From assembly GCA_026182355.1 (NCBI GenBank), contig JAPFBL010000992.1, positions 1-64,000 on the forward strand: 64,000 nt of DNA, in the 5' to 3' direction. The first letter of the stretch is position 1, and each line of letters opens with the position of its first letter. Shown piece by piece: positions 57,485 to 64,000 of this stretch. This DNA comes from Hermatobates lingyangjiaoensis (lineage: Eukaryota > Arthropoda > Insecta > Hemiptera > Hermatobatidae). The notes under the pieces were generated by a model. That model made no database searches, was not told the origin of the DNA, and worked only from the letters and a program-made list of their open reading frames with translations. Position numbers and translations under genes: made by a program.

Positions 57485-59568
57485 CCCAGGGTCCTCCACA
57501 GCCAGGAATGGATCAATGCCTCCAGGTGCGCGACCTGGGAGTTGTCGGCGGCGCCGGCGTGGCCGCCCTCGGTGTTTTCGTGGTAGTCCACGGGTTGACC
57601 GGCCTCGCGGAGCAACCATGCCAGACTCCGGGCGTGCGCGGGGTGCACGCGGTCGTCCCGGGTCGACGTGGTCACCAGTGCCGGGGGATAGGGGCGGTCG
57701 GCGCGCCGGGCGATGCGCTGCACCGGCGACCACTCGCGGATCGCCGCGCCTTCGGCGTCGTCGTCCGGGGCGCCGTACTCGGCCATCCACGACGCGCCCG
57801 CCGACAGCCGGTGGTAGCGCAGCATGTCGGCCAGCGGCACCTGGGATACCACGGCGCCGAGCTTTTCCGGGTACGACGTCAGCGCCACGGCCGACAGCAG
57901 TCCGCCGTTGGACCCGCCTCGGATCGCCAGGGTCTCCGGCGAGGCGTAGCCGCGGGCGACGATGTCGTCGAGCACCGCACGGTGATCCTCGTGGACCTTC
58001 CCGCGATTCAGCTTCACCGCTCCCGAATGCCACTCCGGGCCGAACTCCCCGCCGCCGCGCAGGTTCGCCTCGACGGCTAGTCCGCCGCGCGCGAGCCAGC
58101 CCAGTCCGCGCGTCACCGAGTAACCCGGCACGAGCGACACCTCGAACCCGCCGTAGGCGTGGACCAACGTGGCCCGCGGTTCGCCCGCGCCCTCCGGGTC
58201 GGCGTCGCCCAGGAGCCCGGTGATCCGGTAGGGGACCTTCGTGCCGTCGGCGGACGTCGCCCAGTGCAGGCGGGTCGACATGCCCGCGGCGTCGAAGAAG
58301 GCGGGGGCGCGCCGGGCGACGCGGGGAGCGTCGTCGGCGCCGGACTCCGTCAGCCACAGCGTCGCCGGCTCCAGGGTGGACGAGCCGGCCAGCCACAGTT
58401 CGTCGTCGCGCGTGGGCGAGGTCCCCACCACGGACACCGACGCCGATTCCGGCAGCCCGGGGACGGTGCCTTCCGCCCAGTCGCCGATGGTCATGGTGAC
58501 CAGACGCGTGGCGACGTCGTGCAGCAGCGTCAGCACCAGGTGGCTCTTCGTCCACGCCACCGACTGCAGCGACGTCCGCGCGTCGGGGGAGAACAGCACC
58601 TCGCAGTCCCGCGACCCGGCCAGCCAGTCGCCCAGCGCCGCCACGGCGAGACCTCCGGCGGGGACGCCGTTGAAGTCGGTGCGGGGCATCAGCAGCAGGT
58701 GCTCGCGGTGCACGCTCACGCGGCAGTCGTCGGGCACCTCGATGATCTGCAGGCCCTCGTCCGTGCGCACGAACCGCCGTGAACGGTAGAAGTCGATGGC
58801 CCGCTCCACGAACAGCCGCTCGAAGCCCTCGGTGGCGTCGAACCAGCCGCCGACGGCGACGTCGTCATCGTGGCCCGCGAAGATCAGCTCCGCGTCGCCG
58901 AGCGCCTGCCCGCGCCGCCACGAGAACACCTGCTTCGGGTACCCCGACGCAGTGAGCGTGCCGGGCCCCATGTCGGTGCCCACCAGGATCTCGTCCCGGC
59001 TGACCCACGACACGTCCGATTTCGCCTCCGGCAGCTCGAACGGCCGGTCCGAGACGAACTCGAGCTTTTCCAGGTCGAACTCGCGGATCACCGACGCATC
59101 GGCGCCGCCGCGCGAAAGATGCACCAGTGCGCGGTCGTAGTCCGGGTACCGGCACTGCGCGCCCTTCCACACCCAGTTCTCGCTTTCCGACGCCGCCAGC
59201 GCATCCACGTCGAGCAGCACCTCCCACTCGGTCTCCCCGGAGAGGAACGACTCCAGCGACGTGCGACGCCACAGGCCGCGCGGGTGATCGCCGTCGCGCC
59301 AGAAGTTGTACAGGTGCTCGCCGCGGCGGACCGGGTAGGGGATGCGCGCATCGGTGTCGAGTGCGGCGCGGATCGCGGACTCCAGCTCATCGCGGGAGGC
59401 GTCGCCGTCGAAAAGCGACTCCGTTTCCGCGCTGCGGGCCCGGGCCCAGTCCAGCGCGCGTTCGCCGGTGATCTCGTCGAGCCAGCCGGGCACGCCGTCG
59501 GTGGGCAGGAAGCGCGGCGCGGTGGCGTCGGTGGCGGCGGTGGCGGCGTCGGAAAAGGAAAACCCCAT
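57481..59568 (-). CDS. ptrB: Prolyl oligopeptidase / oligopeptidase B family (S9A)
   Basis: Intact 695-residue serine peptidase. An N-terminal lid and beta-propeller (residues ~20-400) leads to the alpha/beta hydrolase domain with nucleophile GGSNGGLLSA, acid TSTRDDRVHP and histidine EGGHAG. It hydrolyses short peptides after Pro or basic residues, probably in the cytoplasm as no signal is present. VHAYGGFEVSLVPGYSVTRGL and ANLRGGGEFGPEWH are family hallmarks. ATG 59568. Confidence 0.92.
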   Translation of the reverse strand: MGFSFSDAATAATDATAPRFLPTDGVPGWLDEITGERALDWARARSAETESLFDGDASRDELESAIRAALDTDARIPYPVRRGEHLYNFWRDGDHPRGLWRRTSLESFLSGETEWEVLLDVDALAASESENWVWKGAQCRYPDYDRALVHLSRGGADASVIREFDLEKLEFVSDRPFELPEAKSDVSWVSRDEILVGTDMGPGTLTASGYPKQVFSWRRGQALGDAELIFAGHDDDVAVGGWFDATEGFERLFVERAIDFYRSRRFVRTDEGLQIIEVPDDCRVSVHREHLLLMPRTDFNGVPAGGLAVAALGDWLAGSRDCEVLFSPDARTSLQSVAWTKSHLVLTLLHDVATRLVTMTIGDWAEGTVPGLPESASVSVVGTSPTRDDELWLAGSSTLEPATLWLTESGADDAPRVARRAPAFFDAAGMSTRLHWATSADGTKVPYRITGLLGDADPEGAGEPRATLVHAYGGFEVSLVPGYSVTRGLGWLARGGLAVEANLRGGGEFGPEWHSGAVKLNRGKVHEDHRAVLDDIVARGYASPETLAIRGGSNGGLLSAVALTSYPEKLGAVVSQVPLADMLRYHRLSAGASWMAEYGAPDDDAEGAAIREWSPVQRIARRADRPYPPALVTTSTRDDRVHPAHARSLAWLLREAGQPVDYHENTEGGHAGAADNSQVAHLEALIHSWLWRTLG

Positions 59569-59673
59569 GACCCGAATCTAGGTCATGGGGCGGGCACAAC
59601 CGGGCGGAACCCGGAGGAAGCTCCCCGGGCGGCCGCTGGGCAAGCTACATGGGCGGCCGCTGGCCGCGGAAAC

Positions 59674-60766
59674 TCAGTAGAGGACGCGGGAGAACAGCAC
59701 GTTCCAGGAATCGTGCAGGTCATCCTGCCAGTAGCCCCACGAGTGCGTGCCGGCGTTGCCCAGATCCCAGTGGGCGTCGATGCCCAGGGAATCCAGCTTC
59801 GCCTTGAAGACGTTGGTGCAGAAGTTCGTGCCGCCTTCGATGGCAGAGCCGGTCGTGCGCTGCGCGATCAGCTGCGACTCGTCGGTGACGTTCGGGTGCG
59901 CGGTGGTGTCCCACTCGCCCCACAGGCCGGTGCCGTTGGAGATGTACATCTGCTGGCCGCGCAGCTTCTCTGCGTTGACCAGCGGGTCGTTGTGGGTCCA
60001 GCGGTCGCCCGGGCGCGGGCCCCACATCTGCTCGCCGGTGACGCCCTTGCGGTCGAGCACCAGCTTGATGGCCTGCGCGCCGATCTCGTCGGAGGTCTGG
60101 GCGCAACCGGAGAACGAGCCGATGCCGTCGTACAGGTCCGGGCTGTGCTGGGCGAAGTTCAGCACCGACGTCGCCGACATGGACATGCCCACGATGCCGC
60201 GCTTGCCGGTGCCGCCGATCTTGGCCTCCAGGGACTCCGGCAGCTCCTTGGTCAGGAAGGTCTCCCAGGTCTGGGCGCCCAGCTTGGTGTTCGGGTCCGC
60301 CCAGTCGGTGTAGTACGAGAACTCGCCGGCCTGGACGATGATGACGTTGACGTCCTTGTCGGAGAAGAAGTCGATGATGTCCGTCTGGTACAGCCACGAC
60401 GCCTTGCCCTCGCCGCCGTCGGCGCCGTTGAGCACGTACAGCGTCGGGCGCGGCTTGTAGATGTCGTTACCCGTCAGGCCCTTCGGGTGGATCCAGACCA
60501 GCGGCACGCCGCGGTCCATCGACGTCGAGCCCGCCCAGACCTCCTTGACGTTGTCGTGGCCCTCGATCTGGCTGCGCCAGTGCGGGTTGACCTTCTCCAG
60601 CTTGCCGATCGCGATCGGCGCCGGGGTGACGCCCGCGGCATCGGCGATCGGGGTGGCGACGGGTTCGGGGCCGGCTGGGCCAGGTCGTCGGGGCCAGCGC
60701 AACGGGCATCAGGGCGACCATCGCGGCGGCGGTCGCGGACAAGAGGCGCGTGCGGGTGTTCTTCAT
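59674..60766 (-). CDS. cmt: Secreted mycolyltransferase (antigen 85 / Cmt type), one frameshift
   Basis: Transfers mycolic acids onto trehalose or arabinogalactan outside the membrane. A signal peptide from ATG 60766 (MKNTRTRLLSATAAAMVALM, with GGGAG upstream) breaks frame near 60685. The mature part then shows VPLVWIHPKGLTGNDIYKPRPTLYVLNG, the nucleophile GMSMSATSVLNFA, GSFSGCAQTS, and a C-terminal GTHSWGYWQDDLHDSW with the catalytic histidine. At about 340-360 residues it is the short, single-domain type. Its presence shows that the organism makes mycolates. Confidence 0.92.
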
Positions 60767-61069
60767 CGTGGGCTCCCTGCGGCCGGGTTCGCGGCCAAGT
60801 CAATGCCGTGGACCGCCTGCGCGCATCCTTCGATGCCGCTGAGTCCACGCTGTGCGGCGTAAATCAATGGGGAGATTACCCCAGCGCACGCCGGTGCGAA
60901 AGCGTTGCGCCAGGTGGCCGTGGCCGGGTTTGCGGCGGCCCCCCGGCCTGGGAAAACCGGATTCCCCGCATGAACTGGTGTTATGGGAGTTAAAATTGGG
61001 GCGAATGTGAACTAGGCTCATTTCCGGAAGAACCCCGCGGGGACACCCGTCCCAACCGAAAGGACCGAC

Positions 61070-61180
61070 ATGCAGCCCCATGAATCCCTTCTCGTGAAGC
61101 TCTTCGAGCTCCTCGGGGTCGGCCTCGACCAGGGCTCCGCCTCGCTCGCGGACATCCTCGTCGCCCTCGGCATCTACTGA
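61070..61180 (+). CDS. 36-residue amphipathic peptide, PorA/PorH-like candidate
   Basis: A short gene with a clear ribosome site (AAAGGA six bases before ATG) and a stop at 61178. The peptide begins MQPHESLLVKLFELLGVGLD and ends LADILVALGIY. It has no signal peptide, few charges and regularly spaced hydrophobic residues, giving one or two amphipathic helices. This is the character of PorA (45 residues) and PorH (57) of C. glutamicum, which form cell-wall channels and are exported without signal peptides. It lies between the mycolyltransferase and lpd. No sequence identity is claimed; the call rests on size, shape and organism. Confidence 0.5.
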   Translation: MQPHESLLVKLFELLGVGLDQGSASLADILVALGIY

Positions 61181-61333
61181 CCGAGGCACTGACCGAGCCG
61201 CTGACCGATCCGCCGACCCGCCGACCCGCCGACGGCACCGTGCGGCGGCCGGGCCGTCGCAAAGCAAACCGCCCCGCCCCCCACGGCCGAGGCGAGGATG
61301 ACTCGGACCACGACGCCGCGTAATCTTGTTCCC

Positions 61334-62749
61334 GTGGCTGAACATTATGATCTCGTTGTCCTCGGCGCCGGCCCCGGCGGGTACGTCGCCGCCATCCGCG
61401 CCTCCCAGCTCGGCCTGAAGGTCGCCGTCGTGGAGAAGCAGTACTGGGGCGGTGTCTGCCTCAACGTGGGCTGCATCCCCTCCAAGTCGCTGTTGAAGAA
61501 CGCCGAGGTGGCGCACATCTTCAACCACCAGGCGAAGACCTTCGGCATTTCGGGCGACGCCTCCTTCGACTTCGGCGCGGCGCACGACCGCTCGCGCAAG
61601 GTGTCCGCGGGCATCGTCAAGGGCGTCCACTACCTGATGAAGAAGAACAAGATCGACGAGGTCGACGGCTGGGGCGAGTTCAAGGACGCCAACACCATCG
61701 CCATCACCGACGGCGAGGACGAGGGCAAGGAGCTCACGTTCGACAACGCCATCATCGCGACCGGCTCCGTGGTCCGCTCCCTGCCGGGCGTCGACCTCGG
61801 CGGCAACATCGTCTCCTACGAGGAGCAGATCCTCTCCTCCGACCTGCCCGACTCGATGGTCATCGTCGGCGCCGGCGCAATCGGCATGGAGTTCGCCTAC
61901 GTCCTGGCCAACTACGGCGTGGACGTCACCATCGTCGAGTTCATGGACCGCGTCCTGCCGAACGAGGACGAGGACGTTTCCAAGGTCATCACCAAGGAGT
62001 ACAAGAAGCTCGGCGTCAAGCTGCTCACCGGCCACAAGACCACCGCCATCGAAGACAAGGGTGACTCGGTCGAGGTCAAGGTCGAGCCGAAGGACGGCGG
62101 CGACTCCGAGACCATCACCGTCGACCGCGTCATGGTCTCCATCGGCTTCGCCCCGCGCACCGAGGGCATCGGCCTGGACAAGGCCGGCGTCGAGGTCGGC
62201 GAGCGCGGCGAGATCCCGATCGACGAATACATGCGCACCAACGTCGAGCACATCTACTCCATCGGCGACGTCACCATGAAGCTGCAGCTGGCGCACGTGG
62301 CCGAGACGATGGGCGTCATCGCCGCCGAGCACATGGCCGGCCACGAAACCGACGTCATCGAGGACTACCTGAACATGCCGCGCGCGACGTTCTGCAACCC
62401 GCAGGTCGCGTCCTTCGGCAAGACCGAGGCGCAGGCGAAGAAGTGGGCCGAGGAGAACGGCCGCGAGATCGCCGTCTCGACCTTCCCGTTCTCCGCCAAC
62501 GGCAAGGCGCAGGGCCTGGCGGAGGCGACCGGCTTCGTCAAGCTCATCGCCGACGCCGAGCACGGCGAGCTGGTCGGCGGCCACATGGTCGGCGCGAACG
62601 TCTCCGAGCTCATGCCGCAGCTGGTGCTGGCGCAGAAGTTCGAGCTGACCTCCGAGGAGATCGGCCGCACCACCCACATCCACCCGACCATGTCCGAGGC
62701 GATGAAGGAAGCCGCCGAGGGCCTGATGGGCCAGATGATCAACCTCTAG
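61334..62749 (+). CDS. lpd: Dihydrolipoamide dehydrogenase
   Basis: Complete flavoprotein of 471 residues, E3 of pyruvate and 2-oxoglutarate dehydrogenase. [20 protein letters not shown] binds FAD, the redox-active pair is in [36 protein letters not shown] binds NAD, and the C-terminal [11 protein letters not shown] carries the catalytic His-Glu. The GTG at 61334 gives [11 protein letters not shown], matching C. glutamicum Lpd; an earlier in-frame start adds unlikely residues. The neighbour ramB and the small Cys protein are the usual corynebacterial context. Confidence 0.96.
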   Translation: MAEHYDLVVLGAGPGGYVAAIRASQLGLKVAVVEKQYWGGVCLNVGCIPSKSLLKNAEVAHIFNHQAKTFGISGDASFDFGAAHDRSRKVSAGIVKGVHYLMKKNKIDEVDGWGEFKDANTIAITDGEDEGKELTFDNAIIATGSVVRSLPGVDLGGNIVSYEEQILSSDLPDSMVIVGAGAIGMEFAYVLANYGVDVTIVEFMDRVLPNEDEDVSKVITKEYKKLGVKLLTGHKTTAIEDKGDSVEVKVEPKDGGDSETITVDRVMVSIGFAPRTEGIGLDKAGVEVGERGEIPIDEYMRTNVEHIYSIGDVTMKLQLAHVAETMGVIAAEHMAGHETDVIEDYLNMPRATFCNPQVASFGKTEAQAKKWAEENGREIAVSTFPFSANGKAQGLAEATGFVKLIADAEHGELVGGHMVGANVSELMPQLVLAQKFELTSEEIGRTTHIHPTMSEAMKEAAEGLMGQMINL

Positions 62750-62804
62750 CGAGCCACTTCCCGGGGTCCACGTGCGCGTGGTACCCGGGGGGTTCGGCTT
62801 CGCG

Positions 62805-62840
62805 GCGCGGGTCCGGCATCGCCGGGCCCGCGCCGCTTTT
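62805..62840 (+). terminator. lpd terminator
   Basis: Stem GCGCGGG.CCGG / CCGG.CCCGCGC with a five-base loop, followed by CGCTTTTT. A dispersed decamer (GCTTGACGAC, 62843-62852) directly follows the T-run. Confidence 0.85.
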
Positions 62841-62891
62841 TCGCTTGACGACGACCCGGCCTTTTCATCCCCGGCCGAGCGGCGTAGCGTA

Positions 62892-63154
62892 ATGCGCATG
62901 AAGAATGCGCGGAATGATGGAGGGGGAGCCGGGACGACCGGGGGAGCCTCGGGTGCCGCGACCGTCGTCAAGCGGAAGCGGCGCGTCGCCCAGGCGCGGT
63001 GCCCGTTGCGCTACGGGAGCCGTGCACGTTGTGCCAGCCGGGCGCGAACGGGCCGGAGGACTGCCAGACCGTGGCCATGGTCATGGCCGACCCGGACCTG
63101 CGCGAGATGATGGCCGACATGAACCGCGCGCACCGCCGGGCGGCGACGAGCTAG
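62892..63154 (+). CDS. Small cysteine-containing protein, one frameshift
   Basis: About 87 residues. A Gly/Ala-rich start (MRMKNARNDGGGAGTTGGAS) and a basic patch VVKRKRRVAQARCPLRYG are followed, after a break near 63020, by EPCTLCQPGANGPEDCQTVA and VMADPDLREMMADMNRAHRR. The CxxC plus further Cys suggests a metal or redox site. Small proteins of this kind are found beside lpd and ramB in corynebacteria. It converges on ramB, with the hairpin repeat in between. Confidence 0.7.
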
Positions 63155-63204
63155 CGGGCGGGGCGGCGACCAATGCCGGTCCGCCGCCGCACCCCCTCGC
63201 GCAA

Positions 63205-63266
63205 ACCCACCCCGAATGCGCAGACCCACCCGCTGTAACGGGTGGGCTTGCCCATTCGGGGTGGGT
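63205..63266. repeat. 28-bp hairpin, copy 2 of the dispersed element
   Basis: The left arm (63205-63232) and the loop CTGTAA are identical to copy 1 at 15528. The right arm (63239-63266) differs from copy 1 at three positions in its middle (GGGCTTGCCC in place of GGGTCTGCGC), so pairing is imperfect there. Like copy 1 it lies between converging genes. Confidence 0.88.
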
Positions 63267-63349
63267 TAGCCGTTGGGTTCCGGGAGGGCGCGGTGGCCGG
63301 GGGTCTCAGCGGCGGCAGAAGCCAATCGCAACGCCGCGGGACATGACGG

Positions 63350-64000
63350 CTAGTACGGCGCGACCGAGGACCGGTGCGCGTTGACGTCGATCGCCCGGTG
63401 GATCGGGGGGAACGCCCGCTGCGGGCAGTCGTCGCGGCTGCACACGCGGCAGCCGGCGCCGATCGGCGTGGCGGCCTTTTCGTCGTTGATGTCCAGGCCC
63501 TCGGAGTACACCGTGCGGTGGGCGTGCCGGGCCTCGCAGCCCAGGCCGATGGCGAAGGTCTTGCCCGGCTGGTTGTACCGGGCGGTGTGGTGCTCGACGG
63601 TGCGGGAAATCCAGAGGTAGGAGCGGCCGTCCGGCATGATGGCCACCTGCCGCATGATCTTGCCGGGGTACGAGAACGTCTCGTAGACGTTCCACAGCGG
63701 GCACGTGCCGCCGGAGTTGGTGAAGTGGAAGCCGGTGGCCGACTGCCGCTTGGACATGTTGCCGGCGCGGTCGACGCGGACGAACGTGAACGGGATGCCG
63801 CGCAGGCTGGGGCGCTGCATGGTGGACAGCCGGTGGCAGATGGTCTCGTAGCCGACGCCGGCGTGCCGCGACAGGAACTCGATGTCGTACCGGTTGGATT
63901 CCGCGAGGGCGTGGAATTTCTCGTACGGCAGGATCAGCGCGCCGGCGTAGTACGTCGCCACGCCGCGCAACGCGAGTTCGCGGGAGTCGTCCGAGGTGAA
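63350..64000 (-). CDS. ramB: RamB, regulator of acetate metabolism, C-terminal part
   Basis: ScfR/RamB-family regulator; the N-terminal helix-turn-helix lies beyond the window end. Visible are [80 protein letters not shown], and a C-terminal cysteine cluster [16 protein letters not shown] that probably binds metal. In C. glutamicum RamB represses acetate and glyoxylate genes and is itself linked to GlxR. The last residues, HRSSVAPY, end at the stop at 63350. Confidence 0.93.
   Translation of the reverse strand, partial: FTSDDSRELALRGVATYYAGALILPYEKFHALAESNRYDIEFLSRHAGVGYETICHRLSTMQRPSLRGIPFTFVRVDRAGNMSKRQSATGFHFTNSGGTCPLWNVYETFSYPGKIMRQVAIMPDGRSYLWISRTVEHHTARYNQPGKTFAIGLGCEARHAHRTVYSEGLDINDEKAATPIGAGCRVCSRDDCPQRAFPPIHRAIDVNAHRSSVAPY

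Overview
The window is a GC-rich actinobacterial chromosome segment and almost certainly Corynebacterium or a close relative. It carries the corynebacterial global regulator GlxR, the acetate regulator RamB beside lpd, a class III adenylate cyclase with a HAMP domain, an antigen-85-type mycolyltransferase (so mycolic acids are made), a WhiB protein, an actinobacterial 6C RNA and a 36-residue peptide resembling the corynebacterial PorA/PorH channel formers. Base composition is very GC-rich by eye; the high-GC C. xerosis/freneyi group is a reasonable guess but is not proven.

Layout: 1-2.1 kb holds the end of a catalase gene and two small unknown proteins. 2.2-8.4 kb is a complete Mrp (Mnh) Na+/H+ antiporter operon on the minus strand. 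8.7-10.4 kb holds a YhgE-like membrane protein and tRNA-Pro. From 10.6 to 42.1 kb the gene order follows the M. tuberculosis block from Rv3683 down to Rv3644c: metallophosphoesterase, ponA2, whiB4, two ArsA-like ATPases, RidA, a beta-lactamase-fold hydrolase, glxR (crp), nth, a thioredoxin-like protein, NUDIX, marP, an epoxide-hydrolase-like protein, a holin-like protein, a Fic-fold protein, a HAD phosphatase, 6C RNA, Tad pilus remnants, helicase, cspA, topA, adenylate cyclase and holB. A less GC-rich islet with a DUF2335 protein sits behind tRNA-Thr (42.4-43.5 kb). Then follow an MHS-type transporter, a siderophore/cobalamin-type ABC importer, an MFS exporter, a cell-wall glycan block like Rv3634c-Rv3630 (galE, DUF2304, PpgS-like and GT2 glycosyltransferases, flippase), an M1 aminopeptidase, a prolyl oligopeptidase, the mycolyltransferase, the PorA-like peptide, lpd, a small Cys protein and the start-truncated ramB.

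Functional threads: adenylate cyclase (39.2-40.7 kb) makes the ligand of GlxR (19.8-20.5 kb), and two near-consensus GlxR operators lie at 2052 and 14922. PBP (ponA2), mycolyltransferase, GalE, PpgS-like and flippase proteins all act on the envelope. The Tad cluster keeps the pilin and TadE-like genes, but a CpaE half is fused directly to a TadC half and tadA/tadB are absent.

Quality caveat: over twenty conserved genes, some normally essential, carry one or more single-base frameshifts, mostly deletions inside runs of two or three identical bases. Others such as topA, lpd, ptrB and the helicase are intact. I therefore treat the breaks as probable sequencing errors and annotate through them. 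Independently of genes, a decamer GTCGYMAAGC (mostly intergenic, at least 21 copies, twice as close pairs) and a two-copy long hairpin recur through the window; I know of no description of either.
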